NCBI GenBank assembly: GCA_034435635.1
Contig: DAOTWY010000026.1
Location: 1-37,171 of the forward strand
Direction of reading: 5' to 3'
From: DAOTWY01 sp003696565
GTDB taxonomy: Bacteria > Chloroflexota > Anaerolineae > Aggregatilineales > Phototrophicaceae
DNA length: 37,171 nt
Shown: positions 7,614 to 15,665 of the stretch, piece after piece
How positions within the stretch are numbered: position 1 is the first letter of the stretch
How the letters are laid out: each line of letters opens with the position of its first letter
Position numbers and translations under genes: made by a program
The notes under the pieces: model-generated
Databases searched by the model: none
What the model saw: only the letters and a program-made list of their open reading frames with translations
What the model was told of the DNA's origin: nothing

Positions 7614-8787
7614 GGCTGTATTATTTGACATTGATACGCTTATTCCGCAAAAATCAAAACTGCTGTTGAATAGAGCCTTCAATAGTTTAGCAGAAGTTTT
7701 TTTTAGCGATTTATGGGGTATCAAAAATATCTCAAAAGCTATCGTTGATGGCATTCAGGCTATGTGCGCCCCATCACATTTTGACCGCACAAATGCCCAA
7801 GTTATGTTAGAAACATTACAACAGCATCTACAACTAGATGAAGCAAGTATCCGTACAGGGTTTACTGCATTTTATGAACAAGCCTATCCACAACTAAAAC
7901 CAGATATTCACCCAGTAACCGTGGATATTGCAAAATTGCTCAACGTTTTACGTAATGAGCATTTTGCAACGGTTATCGTCACCAACCCAATCCATCCAGA
8001 AGCAGGAGTGCTTCAATGGTTAAAGTGGCTAGAGTTACCAAACAACGATGATATGTTCATCACACACGCGGATAACATGCACTTCGTTAAGTCTGTCCCA
8101 GCATATTATGCAGAAATTATTGCGCGGATTGGCATTGAACCAGATGAGGCAGTTATTGTTGGTTATGGTGCTGAGTATGATAATCAAATTGCACCGATCA
8201 TTGGTGTTCATACATATTGCATCACAGACGCATCAGATGATATACCTCATCGTGGTACGCTCGATGATTTTTATCGTGCTGTACAAGATAATAGTGAATT
8301 TGAGCAACGACAACCATTTGCCCTACATCCTCAAATGATTGAGCCACAATATATTGGAAATATCGGTGCATTATTTGGGCTTGTTGATACGATTAAACCC
8401 GCTTATTGGCATCAACACCCAGACCCACAAGAATGGTCACCAGTGCAAATCATTTGTCACCTTGTAGAAAGTGAAAAGCTCGTTCAACGCCCACGCCTAA
8501 AACGAATTTTACATGAGGACAATCCATTCATCACGTCCCCCAAAGCACCACCAAAACCGGATCAATTTGCGTGTCATGGCGACGGCAGAAAATATGCACA
8601 AGAATTTATGGCAGAACGACTTAAGACTCTGGATTGGTTGCGCACACTAACACCAAAAGACTGGCAACGCCCTGCTAGGCACAGCATCTTTGGAAAAACT
8701 AGTTTACTAGAAATGGCACACTTTACAGCGCAGCACGACCGTTTACATATTGAGCAATTATGCCAAACGTTAGGAAAATGTGAGTAA
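7606..8787 (+). CDS. Fusion of a HAD-like domain and a DinB/YfiT-like four-helix domain
   Basis: The protein is 393 residues. Residues 1-215 follow the haloacid dehalogenase plan: nucleophile region VLFDIDT (D8, D10), motif II VIVTNP, and a Lys before VIVGYGAEYD. The last motif normally reads VGDSxxxD, so one metal-binding Asp is absent and the DxDxT loop is shortened; activity is doubtful. Residues about 240-390 look like a DinB_2 helical bundle, with His in ICHLVES and in AQHDRLHIEQ placed as metal ligands. Bacillithiol or mycothiol-type thiol transferases use that fold. The ATG overlaps the stop of the Cys-rich gene; an in-frame start 11 codons earlier is less likely. Confidence 0.75.
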   Translation: MIKAVLFDIDTLIPQKSKLLLNRAFNSLAEVFFSDLWGIKNISKAIVDGIQAMCAPSHFDRTNAQVMLETLQQHLQLDEASIRTGFTAFYEQAYPQLKPDIHPVTVDIAKLLNVLRNEHFATVIVTNPIHPEAGVLQWLKWLELPNNDDMFITHADNMHFVKSVPAYYAEIIARIGIEPDEAVIVGYGAEYDNQIAPIIGVHTYCITDASDDIPHRGTLDDFYRAVQDNSEFEQRQPFALHPQMIEPQYIGNIGALFGLVDTIKPAYWHQHPDPQEWSPVQIICHLVESEKLVQRPRLKRILHEDNPFITSPKAPPKPDQFACHGDGRKYAQEFMAERLKTLDWLRTLTPKDWQRPARHSIFGKTSLLEMAHFTAQHDRLHIEQLCQTLGKCE

Positions 8788-8869
8788 ACAGACGTTTGTC
8801 TTTTTCAACTTTCTTCGTTCACTAGAAACAATATGCTAATATTTACTCAAAAGTTTCTGAGCAATCATT

Positions 8870-9871
8870 ATGACGACCTGGCTTCAAGAGACAATTACCA
8901 CACTAACCCAACTGAACTATACCGTTATTACTGCGGATGCATTTAATGGACAATACACAGATATTATTATTGCAACATCTGCCGTCCAATGCCAGCAGAT
9001 TCAACAACAGCTTGCATCATTGGAGTCAAAGCCAATTGTCGTACTAGTGACTGATAACTTAGATGAAACATGTGCAGACTTGATTCTACCACCACATAGT
9101 CAATATATTTGTCGTCAAATTCAACATTATTTGCAAACACAGCATCAAATTCAACAACTCAAAGAAGATTTAGCGCGCCAGCACCGCATGATGGGAGAAG
9201 TTGAAATTCTTAAAAACGCCATCATCAAAAACGTATCTCATGAATTAAAAACCCCCTTGTTACAAGTTAAATCCGCAGTCGCGCTGATGTCAGAAGATGC
9301 CAAGGATGAAAAACTTATTGAATATGCAAAGGGTGCCACTGGTAGGCTGGAAATGCTAGTTAAAAACATCACCATGCTTGGTACCAGTTTAAATGTTAAC
9401 CCCGGTCCAGTGATCGTACGCGATGCCATTGAATACGCTAAACGAAATCTTGGGCGTATTTGGGAACATCGAAATGATATTTCTCGTATTAGAGTCAAAT
9501 TAGATGAGAATTTGCCGCCTGTCTTAGCTGATAAACAAGGACTGAGTACTGTATTACAATTATTAGCCGATAATGCACTAAAATTTAGCGAAGATCACAT
9601 TGAAATTTCAGCTCAAAAAGAAGCGAATGGTCAAGTTCGAATTGCAGTGCGTGATTTTGGTATCGGCATCGCTCAGGCAGATATAAATCGCATTTTTGAG
9701 ACATTCTATCAGGTAGATCACTCATCCACTCGCCGATACGGCGGGACTGGTGTAGGATTAGCCATTGTGCGCCTGATCCTGGATCATCACCAAACACATA
9801 TTCATGTCGAAAGTACTATCCAGCAAGGTAGCACATTTTCCTTCACCCTACCCCAAGTAAATCTAAAATGA
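8870..9871 (+). CDS. Soluble sensor histidine kinase with degenerate receiver-like N-terminus
   Basis: A 333-residue cytoplasmic kinase. Residues 1-88 resemble a response-regulator receiver fold in outline, but the position of the phosphorylated Asp reads DIIIAT, so it looks like a pseudo-receiver. A coiled segment (88-115) leads to the dimerisation domain with phosphoacceptor His124 in NVSHELKTPL. The ATPase domain shows the N box QLLADNALKFS, G1 DFGIGI, F box FETFYQ and G2 GGTGVGLAIV. All catalytic boxes are intact. No cognate response regulator is adjacent. The ATG has no obvious Shine-Dalgarno and I see no convincing promoter in the 82 bases upstream. Confidence 0.88.
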   Translation: MTTWLQETITTLTQLNYTVITADAFNGQYTDIIIATSAVQCQQIQQQLASLESKPIVVLVTDNLDETCADLILPPHSQYICRQIQHYLQTQHQIQQLKEDLARQHRMMGEVEILKNAIIKNVSHELKTPLLQVKSAVALMSEDAKDEKLIEYAKGATGRLEMLVKNITMLGTSLNVNPGPVIVRDAIEYAKRNLGRIWEHRNDISRIRVKLDENLPPVLADKQGLSTVLQLLADNALKFSEDHIEISAQKEANGQVRIAVRDFGIGIAQADINRIFETFYQVDHSSTRRYGGTGVGLAIVRLILDHHQTHIHVESTIQQGSTFSFTLPQVNLK

Positions 9872-9924
9872 CCCGTCTCAATTAAATTCTTATATGCTAT
9901 GATAAACACTCACCAATAGTTTAG

Positions 9925-9953
9925 TTGATTCATATCTGCAAATTGTGTAAAAT
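9925..9953 (+). promoter_or_regulatory. Sigma70-type promoter for the polyprenyl synthase gene
   Basis: TTGATT (9925-9930) and TAAAAT (9948-9953) are spaced by exactly 17 bases, in the 147-base gap before the gene. Transcription would start near 9960 and leave a leader of about 58 bases. The rest of the gap shows nothing else clear. Confidence 0.55.
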
Positions 9954-10018
9954 ATAGAAAATTTAGATTGTTCTGAATATAACAAACAGTTGCAAACAAA
10001 GCTGTAAGGCTATAATGA

Positions 10019-10948
10019 ATGACCACAAATCCTGCTCTCGTAAAAAACGGGAAAAACCATCAGAATATCGTTTCAATTGATACTGCCATGCAAGCCGTTG
10101 AACAAGTCATGTTCGATGTGGTCGATAGTGAAATTGATATTTTACGTGACGCAAGCCGACACATCCTGGCTGCCGGTGGTAAACGTGTACGTCCTCGCCT
10201 GCTATTATTAAGTTTTTTAGCAAGTGGTGGCAAAGTGATCGAAAAAGCATTAAACGCGGCAGCAGCATTAGAATTAGTGCATACTGCAAGCGTTGTTCAT
10301 GATGATATTAACGATCATGGGGTAATGCGACGCGGTCGTCCATCGGTGAATGCTATTTGGGGGCGCACATTTGCTCTCTTGACAGGTGATTTCTTATTTA
10401 CCAAAGTCTATGAGTTAATGGCACCCTACAAAGAGCTAAATGAATTGTTTTCTCAAGCCACTGTCGCATTAGTAGAAGGTGAGACCCTTCAAGCTGCCGC
10501 AGTTAAAAACAATAACCTTACTAGTGACGTGTATTTTAAGATCATCGGCTTAAAAACCGCCATTTTATTCAAAATTGGTGCCATGCTTGGTGCTAAATTA
10601 GCTGAGAGCGATGAACAAGTTGTTAACGCTTTAGGCGAGTATGGTTATAACATTGGGTTGGCTTTTCAAATCATCGACGATATCCTTGATTTAACCGCTG
10701 ATGAGAAAAAAATCGGTAAAACGGCTGGGCTTGATGTAGCACAAGGTAAAGGGCTTGCTTCTGTACAAGATGATCCAATGAACAACGTCAAGCAAAAGCT
10801 GTTAGAGGGAGATCGAATCAGTAAGGCAAAAATTCAAGCACAAACACTTGTTGAAAGCGCAATTGCCTATTTAGATGTATTACCCAAGACCAAATATAAA
10901 CAAGAGTTAATCTCTCTTGGTCTATATCTTGCTAATCGTGAATTTTAA
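10019..10948 (+). CDS. Long-chain polyprenyl diphosphate synthase
   Basis: This enzyme extends an allylic diphosphate with isopentenyl units to make the side chain of menaquinone or a related lipid. At 309 residues it has the two Asp-rich motifs: the first is VHDDINDH (D95, D96, D99) followed by GVMRRGRPSVN, and the second is QIIDDILDL (D220, D221, D224). GGKRVRPRL at 53-61 is the diphosphate-binding segment. The residues just before the first motif (TASVVH) are small, which in this family goes with long products; exact length cannot be read. A weak AAGG site precedes the ATG. The gene has its own promoter and terminator. Confidence 0.9.
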   Translation: MTTNPALVKNGKNHQNIVSIDTAMQAVEQVMFDVVDSEIDILRDASRHILAAGGKRVRPRLLLLSFLASGGKVIEKALNAAAALELVHTASVVHDDINDHGVMRRGRPSVNAIWGRTFALLTGDFLFTKVYELMAPYKELNELFSQATVALVEGETLQAAAVKNNNLTSDVYFKIIGLKTAILFKIGAMLGAKLAESDEQVVNALGEYGYNIGLAFQIIDDILDLTADEKKIGKTAGLDVAQGKGLASVQDDPMNNVKQKLLEGDRISKAKIQAQTLVESAIAYLDVLPKTKYKQELISLGLYLANREF

Positions 10949-10970
10949 CCTATTATTGCGCAAATATCCT

Positions 10971-11007
10971 AAATCCGGTAACAATAAGTTGCCGGATTTT
11001 TCATTTT
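10971..11007 (+). terminator. Rho-independent terminator after the polyprenyl synthase gene
   Basis: AAATCCGGTAAC (10971-10982) pairs with GTTGCCGGATTT (10988-10999), a 12-bp stem with one G-T pair and the loop AATAA, followed by TTTCATTTT. The nnrDE ribosome site begins just after it. Confidence 0.8.
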
Positions 11008-11018
11008 AGGTGGAGATG

Positions 11019-12569
11019 ATGATTAAGATAGTAACCGTTGAGCAAATGCGTCAAATTGAAGCTAAGGCAGATGCAAACGGCATATCGTATGCCACAATGA
11101 TGGAAAACGCTGGACGTGCAACTGCAGAGCAAGCCCAAGGTATGTTAGTGGGAATTGACAATCCCAAAGTGACATTATTAATTGGTCCCGGAAACAACGG
11201 TGGAGATGGATTAGTCGCTGCACATTATTTATCACAACACCCCAATATAACCGTGCGGCTATATTTACTCAAACGACGAGACGATGACAACTTCAAGCGT
11301 GTCGCACACCTTTTCATAGCTTACGCCGAGGATGACCATGACGGACGATTATTACGTCAAGCGGTCGCTAGTGCTGATTTAATCATCGATGCATTATTTG
11401 GAATAGGTGTTCGTCTACCGCTTAAAGATACCGCTGCAAGAATTTTACGAGGTGTCAAGCAGGCACTTAACACACAAAAAACATCATATCCAGCAGAATG
11501 GACTATATACCCAACAAGACCTGACAAAATGCCGCAAATCGCCTCACCGCGCGTTCTAGCAGTAGATTGTCCGAGCGGTTTAGATTGTAATACAGGCGAA
11601 ATTGATAGACATACAATCCATGCGGATGCCACCATCACATTTATTGCAGCCAAACCAGGGCTTTTCTCATTTCCAGGAGCAGCATACGTTGGAGAGTTAT
11701 CGATTGCCACCATTGGCGTGCCCGATGATTTTTTATCAACAATAAAATTGGCAACTGCACAAGGTATTAAAGAATTACTTCCCCCTCGACCTATTAACAG
11801 CCATAAAGGAAGTTATGGCAAAGTCGCTATTTTAGGTGGTTCATCGAATTACATGGGAGCAGTCGTTCTTGCAGCCGAAGCTGCCTATCGCGCTGGTGCC
11901 GGATTAGTTGCCATAAGTGCTTCAGCGGACATTATGCCGATTTTAGCCACACACTTAAAAGAAGCTATTTGGAAACAAAATATCCTAGATCATCTGCAAA
12001 GCTATAATTCGCTTCTTGTCGGTCCTGGTTGGGGACAATCTGATGAAAAAGCGCAATTATTACATAAACTACTTACCCAAAAGACGATGTTATCCTCTCT
12101 TGTTATAGATGCAGATGGGCTAAATTTACTTAGTCAAGTACAAAACTGGTGGGATGCTCTTCCCGCCAATACAATCCTTACACCCCACCCAGGCGAAATG
12201 AGTCGTCTTAGTGAACTACCTATACAAGAAATCCAAGCAAATCGTTATCAAGTTGCACACGAAAAAGCAAAAGAGTGGCAAGTCATTCTAATGTTAAAAG
12301 GCGCACACACCATCATTGCTACACCAACTGGTGACATATGTGTCTTGCCATTTAAGACAGATGCATTAGCAACAGCAGGCACAGGGGATATTCTAGCTGG
12401 GCTAATCGCTGGTATGCTGGCACAAGGGGCAAAACCATTTGAGGCAGCCGTGGCAGCTGGTTATGTCCATGGACTCGCAGGCGAATTACTGCCTAACGGA
12501 CGTGCATCCACAGCTGGGGATGTTTTAGCAAATATTCCCAAAGCACTAAGCATCATCGAGCATTGTTAA
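11019..12569 (+). CDS. nnrDE: Bifunctional NAD(P)HX epimerase / ADP-dependent hydrate dehydratase
   Basis: This enzyme repairs hydrated NADH and NADPH. Residues 1-225 are the YjeF-N epimerase: GPGNNGGDGLVAA binds the nucleotide, then DALFGIG and VDCPSGLDCNTGE. Residues about 235-510 are the ribokinase-like dehydratase: HKGSYGKVAILGGS, GPGWGQS, VIDADGLNLL, TPHPGEMSRL, LKGAHT and the catalytic GTGD in TAGTGDILAG. The 516-residue length is normal. Three possible starts follow each other (GTG 11010, ATG 11016, ATG 11019); AGGTGG gives the best spacing to the third. Its last 24 bases overlap a convergent gene. Confidence 0.93.
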   Translation: MIKIVTVEQMRQIEAKADANGISYATMMENAGRATAEQAQGMLVGIDNPKVTLLIGPGNNGGDGLVAAHYLSQHPNITVRLYLLKRRDDDNFKRVAHLFIAYAEDDHDGRLLRQAVASADLIIDALFGIGVRLPLKDTAARILRGVKQALNTQKTSYPAEWTIYPTRPDKMPQIASPRVLAVDCPSGLDCNTGEIDRHTIHADATITFIAAKPGLFSFPGAAYVGELSIATIGVPDDFLSTIKLATAQGIKELLPPRPINSHKGSYGKVAILGGSSNYMGAVVLAAEAAYRAGAGLVAISASADIMPILATHLKEAIWKQNILDHLQSYNSLLVGPGWGQSDEKAQLLHKLLTQKTMLSSLVIDADGLNLLSQVQNWWDALPANTILTPHPGEMSRLSELPIQEIQANRYQVAHEKAKEWQVILMLKGAHTIIATPTGDICVLPFKTDALATAGTGDILAGLIAGMLAQGAKPFEAAVAAGYVHGLAGELLPNGRASTAGDVLANIPKALSIIEHC

Positions 12570-12803
12570 ACCAAGATCAGACCGTCGCCGCCTTGCTGCT
12601 TCCTTGCCTTCTGCGATGCTCTGTTTTATCGGGTCCACCACGGTCAGAGCATCGCGGATATATGTCTTAGCATGAGAGAGATTTTCACGTTTTAATCGTA
12701 TACGTGGACCGCGTAATAACGTGATAAATGCTCCTACAATAACCCCAAAGAAAAACCCCGAAAAAACTGCCCCCTCATTCAGTTGCAGATGTTTGTTCGT
12801 CAT
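12546..12803 (-). CDS. Small YtxH-like membrane-anchored protein
   Basis: The protein is 85 residues: a short N-terminus, one hydrophobic Gly-containing segment (GAVFSGFFFGVIVGAFITLL, 11-30), then a basic, helical tail. The layout resembles YtxH-type general stress proteins, but similarity is only in plan. The ATG is preceded by GAGGAAA. It starts 29 bases inside the end of the upstream gene, so the two are probably translationally coupled. Its stop lies within the convergent nnrDE. Confidence 0.65.
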   Translation of the reverse strand: MTNKHLQLNEGAVFSGFFFGVIVGAFITLLRGPRIRLKRENLSHAKTYIRDALTVVDPIKQSIAEGKEAARRRRSDLGLTMLDDA

Positions 12804-13275
12804 ATTTTTCCTCATCTGGTGATTCTGAACGTTCGACACGCTTAATTGCCCGGCGAATACCAGCAACTTCACGGACAAAAATCGCTAACCCAGCCATGAA
12901 TGAACTCGTTTTGATAATGGGTTCCGCAACATTTTTACCCACAAATTGGGCTGTTCCTTTTGCCGTTTCTACAGTCTCTTTTGTATCTGTTAAAATAGGC
13001 TTAATTTCGTTTTGTAGGGTAACAATCAGCCGTGCAACCTGCAAAATTAGCACCACCAACGCCAAAATAACTAGAATAACCTCTAAGACTAGCATAATAA
13101 TAAACACATCACGAATCATTCCGATGCGTGATGCCGTTGCTGGAGAATTAGAAAAAACAGCAAAAAACACCCCTACTAAAAAGACAAGAAGGATTAAAGC
13201 TGCTAGGATTCCACCTGCAATCATGATATATGTCGTAAAATCCCAACCCGATTTTTGCGTTTGTTCTTCCGGCAT
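12775..13275 (-). CDS. Two-helix membrane protein with DUF948-like amphipathic C-terminus
   Basis: The protein is 166 residues with hydrophobic helices at about 15-40 and 54-88, followed by a long helical segment with TLQNEIKPILTDTKETVETAKGTAQFVG. That pattern is like DUF948-type proteins, which often sit next to YtxH-like genes, as here. The C-terminus is acidic. AGGA stands eight bases before the ATG. It starts three bases after the preceding gene, forming a three-gene minus-strand operon. Function is unknown; a membrane-stress role is a guess from the neighbour. Confidence 0.7.
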   Translation of the reverse strand: MPEEQTQKSGWDFTTYIMIAGGILAALILLVFLVGVFFAVFSNSPATASRIGMIRDVFIIMLVLEVILVILALVVLILQVARLIVTLQNEIKPILTDTKETVETAKGTAQFVGKNVAEPIIKTSSFMAGLAIFVREVAGIRRAIKRVERSESPDEEKYDEQTSATE

Positions 13276-13278
13276 TAT

Positions 13279-13536
13279 TTATTTCCTAGTTCTTGTCATA
13301 CTCATAAAAATTAAAGCACTCAACGCACCAATTGTAGCAGGTAATAGTTTGAGTGATCCAACATTTAAAATACCAAAATTTGTCAATACACCAACAATGT
13401 GTCCTAAAACAAACCCAACCCACCCGGCTAATAAATAAGCAGCTAAGTCACGGACATCACCACCACGAATTAAATGAAATGCTGTGCCAAATAACGTTGC
13501 AACAATAAATGCAAATGTGAGTGTTGGTCCTGGCAA
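13279..13536 (-). CDS. Small integral membrane protein, three hydrophobic helices
   Basis: The protein is about 85 residues with hydrophobic segments near 4-20, 26-48 and 58-78, then a basic MTRTRK tail. I chose the TTG at 13536 because AGGAACGGA places a ribosome site five bases ahead and the protein then starts directly with a hydrophobic helix. The open frame runs 53 codons further upstream, but those codons look non-coding and overlap the hairpin and start of the divergent gene. No family was recognised. It leads the operon with the DUF948-like and YtxH-like genes. Confidence 0.55.
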   Translation of the reverse strand: MPGPTLTFAFIVATLFGTAFHLIRGGDVRDLAAYLLAGWVGFVLGHIVGVLTNFGILNVGSLKLLPATIGALSALIFMSMTRTRK

Positions 13537-13601
13537 TCCGTTCCTAAACCTTTCGGCTAATTGTGGTACAATCTTTAGGGAGTTTAGCACAAACTTGTCA
13601 T

Positions 13602-13630
13602 TTGAACACGTCTTGATAAATAGATAAAAA
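13602..13630 (+). promoter_or_regulatory. Possible promoter for the SRPBCC gene
   Basis: TTGAAC (13602-13607) and TAAAAA (13625-13630) are 17 bases apart. Each matches consensus at four of six positions, so support is modest. A start near 13637 would place the hairpin at 13636-13659 at the extreme 5' end of the message. Confidence 0.3.
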
Positions 13631-13635
13631 GCAAT

Positions 13636-13659
13636 AACCATCCACTGAAGCGGATGGTT
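13636..13659 (+). promoter_or_regulatory. Leader hairpin upstream of the SRPBCC gene
   Basis: AACCATCC and GGATGGTT form a perfect 8-bp stem around an eight-base loop, ending 18 bases before the ATG and just before its ribosome site. No T-run follows on either strand, so it is not a normal terminator. It could protect the 5' end or tune translation. Confidence 0.4.
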
Positions 13660-13677
13660 TCCAGCACGGAGATTTTG

Positions 13678-14850
13678 ATGAATACAGTTGATCAACGTAT
13701 TTTAATTCCAGCACCACCGGAAGTGGTTTGGGAATACCTCAGTAATCTGGAAAACAATCCTCAGTGGCAGGCAAACTGCCGCGCAGTGGCTTTTGTTTCT
13801 ACCAAACGGCGCGGGCAAGGCACACGCTGGAGACACACAAACAACAGAGGACGTGATGTATTAATCGAGATCACCGCTTGGTATGAACGTGCCGGATACG
13901 CATATCGCATTGTCGATGGTTCTCCCTATAGTCATAACAGTGGGAGTATACGCCTTCAAGAAATTGCAGAAGGCACCATTGTCCAATGGACATTTGAATA
14001 TGAAATTAGTGGGCTTTTTAGTGGATTCCGCAACGCAATCAGTGTGAGACGCGGTATTGAAAATGACATCATAGAAAGCCTTGAGAACCTTTGGCGGCAA
14101 GCAAGCAAGCTAAAAAATACCGATTCCTACACAGCAAAATCCCTTATGAGAGAAGCCCCGGATGTTCAATCACGCGCTAACTATCAACCACGTCATCCAT
14201 CTAAAATGAAACAACGCGCTGATGAAATCATCGAAAGTGACACAGACGTATCCCTCCAAGTCAAACAAGAAGCCGCATCACAAACAACACAAGCAGAAGA
14301 AACAATACCCGAGCAGTCTCTTGCCGAAAAGCAAATTACAACTAATACATTAGAGCAAATTACCCCGCCAGAAACACCTGAACCTGAGCCGGACTTCTTA
14401 AGTGAACTTGATCATTCTAGGGAAATGCAACCCGTTGTTATTCAGCAGTCTGAAGAAGACAACGAACAGTGGATGCGTCCAGCTGAATTTGTTGAAGAGC
14501 AAGACAGTGCTACTCAACCAGATAGCATAACAACCAATGTAGAACCAGAGGACACACAACCCTATCAACTTGAGCGATTACCAGATGACGATGTAGACAG
14601 CAGCACCATGAGTGTGTTTGAGCTATTTGGTTTACCTAAACCAAGCGAAACACAACAAATGCGTGCTATTGCAGAGCAAGCAGCTTCGGAATCAATATCA
14701 ACACCACAACATCAACAAACAGTCAAAACGGTTGACGTTACTGATGCGCCAGTACAATCTAATTCAGTAAATCAAACAAAATTTGGTGGTGGACGTGTTG
14801 GAATGCGAGTTATTCTACGCCGACGGCTTATTAAAATCAAACGTCCTTAG
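13678..14850 (+). CDS. SRPBCC (START-like) protein with long acidic disordered tail
   Basis: The protein is 390 residues. Residues 1-145 form a polyketide cyclase/START-like domain: RILIPAPPEVVWEYLSNLE opens it, and GTIVQWTFEYEISG is a core beta-hairpin. Such domains bind a hydrophobic ligand in a deep pocket. Residues about 146-370 are Glu/Gln/Thr/Pro-rich and probably disordered, ending in a basic patch (ILRRRLIKIKRP). GGAG seven bases before the ATG sets the start, eight codons inside a longer open frame. The ligand and the purpose of the tail are unknown. The gene stands alone between a divergent operon and the tRNA-His terminator. Confidence 0.75.
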   Translation: MNTVDQRILIPAPPEVVWEYLSNLENNPQWQANCRAVAFVSTKRRGQGTRWRHTNNRGRDVLIEITAWYERAGYAYRIVDGSPYSHNSGSIRLQEIAEGTIVQWTFEYEISGLFSGFRNAISVRRGIENDIIESLENLWRQASKLKNTDSYTAKSLMREAPDVQSRANYQPRHPSKMKQRADEIIESDTDVSLQVKQEAASQTTQAEETIPEQSLAEKQITTNTLEQITPPETPEPEPDFLSELDHSREMQPVVIQQSEEDNEQWMRPAEFVEEQDSATQPDSITTNVEPEDTQPYQLERLPDDDVDSSTMSVFELFGLPKPSETQQMRAIAEQAASESISTPQHQQTVKTVDVTDAPVQSNSVNQTKFGGGRVGMRVILRRRLIKIKRP

Positions 14851-14857
14851 AACACAA

Positions 14858-14884
14858 AAGACCTTCCAGTTTTTGGAAGGTCTT
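14858..14884. terminator. Bidirectional terminator between the SRPBCC gene and tRNA-His
   Basis: AAGACCTTCCA and TGGAAGGTCTT make a perfect 11-bp stem with a five-base loop. On the minus strand TTGTGTT follows, serving tRNA-His; on the plus strand TTGTT follows, serving the SRPBCC gene. It ends two bases from the tRNA 3' end. Confidence 0.75.
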
Positions 14885-14886
14885 GT

Positions 14887-14962
14887 TGGGGCGAGTGATG
14901 GGATTCGAACCCACAACACCCTGAACCACAATCAGATGCTCTGCCGTTGAGCTACACTCGCC
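14887..14962 (-). tRNA. tRNA-His (anticodon GTG)
   Basis: A full cloverleaf is visible. The acceptor GCGAGTG pairs with CACTCGC, with the extra 5' G(-1) of histidine tRNAs at 14962 facing C73. The D arm is GCTC/GAGC. The anticodon loop TTGTGGT carries GTG on a CTGA/TCAG stem. The T arm is GTGGG-TTCGAAT-CCCAT. The 3' CCA is encoded (14889-14887). A perfect TATAAT box lies 12 bases upstream. Confidence 0.95.
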
Positions 14963-14974
14963 GTAACTTTCCAC

Positions 14975-15002
14975 ATTATAGCATTCTTTTTTTTGAATGC
15001 TA
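14975..15002 (-). promoter_or_regulatory. TATAAT box of tRNA-His overlapping an inverted repeat
   Basis: TATAAT (14975-14980 on the minus strand) is a consensus -10 for tRNA-His, though no clear -35 is seen. It overlaps by two bases the perfect 8-bp inverted repeat TAGCATTC/GAATGCTA (14979-14986 and 14995-15002) with an eight-A/T loop. The repeat also contains the stop codon of the methyltransferase, so it may end that transcript as well. Confidence 0.5.
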
Positions 15003-15665
15003 GACCAATTTTTGAGCAAAAATCAAATCAGCAACACTTTTTTTACATGATTTTTGTTGCCATTTTGCGTCAAAGCCATATTGTTGAAAATATGTAACAA
15101 CCCGATCCTGTACATGTGTAATATTATTAGATTGTCGTTGTCCTGTAATATAATATAACCAAGTCAGGAAGGTTTGAAGAATCCCATTATTAGTAAAACG
15201 ACCGTTTGTAACAACGATCAATACACCGTCTGATTTCAAAACACGCCAAGCCTCTTGTAACGTTTCCGGCTGCATAATAAATGGCGTTGGAAATGTACAA
15301 ACAATTACATCAAATCCATTAGCCTTAAAAGGCAACTGCTGTGCCCTACCTTGTACAAGCACAGGCGTTATTCCATATCGCTTTAATTTACGGCTAGCAA
15401 TATATCCCATCGATTTTGATAAATCAAAACCGATACTACGCCAGCCTGCTAAATTCAGATCAAGCTGAAGATCGCCTGTACCATGCGCTAGTTCCAAAAC
15501 AAAAGCATCTTTCGGTAGATAATCCAGCACAGCACGTTGCCAACACCGCCATTCACCTAAAGAGACAAACTTACTCACCCAATCATAGGTAAATGCCAAT
15601 TCGTTATACAATAGCCGAAAACCAAAGCGGACACATCGCCACCACAAACTATTTAGCCAATGCAT
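15000..15665 (-). CDS. SAM-dependent class I methyltransferase (UbiE/MenG-like superfamily)
   Basis: The protein is 221 residues with a Rossmann methyltransferase core: motif I VLELAHGTGDLQ binds SAM, FDLSKSM is motif II, and FDVIVCTFPTPF is motif III/post-II. The N-terminus YNELAFTYDWVSKFVSLGEW is like quinone methyltransferases, but the substrate cannot be read; a lipid or small hydrophobic molecule is plausible. The gene overlaps the end of the glycerophosphodiesterase gene by 17 bases, so it is the last member of the suf-led operon. A longer start four codons upstream is possible; neither start has a strong ribosome site. Confidence 0.75.
   Translation of the reverse strand: MHWLNSLWWRCVRFGFRLLYNELAFTYDWVSKFVSLGEWRCWQRAVLDYLPKDAFVLELAHGTGDLQLDLNLAGWRSIGFDLSKSMGYIASRKLKRYGITPVLVQGRAQQLPFKANGFDVIVCTFPTPFIMQPETLQEAWRVLKSDGVLIVVTNGRFTNNGILQTFLTWLYYITGQRQSNNITHVQDRVVTYFQQYGFDAKWQQKSCKKSVADLIFAQKLV

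Noticed and set aside
8788..8815. Short hairpin AGAC-GTTT-GTCT followed by T's after the HAD-DinB gene
   Set aside because: A four-base stem is too weak to call a terminator, although a short T-run follows.
12896..13438. A 180-codon plus-strand open frame across the three small membrane genes
   Set aside because: It lies opposite three genes with good ribosome sites and membrane-protein sequence; its own product is Thr/Ile/Lys-rich without motifs.
13537..13695. Longer N-terminus for the small membrane protein at 13279-13536
   Set aside because: The extra codons cross the leader hairpin and start of the divergent SRPBCC gene and carry no hydrophobic or family pattern.
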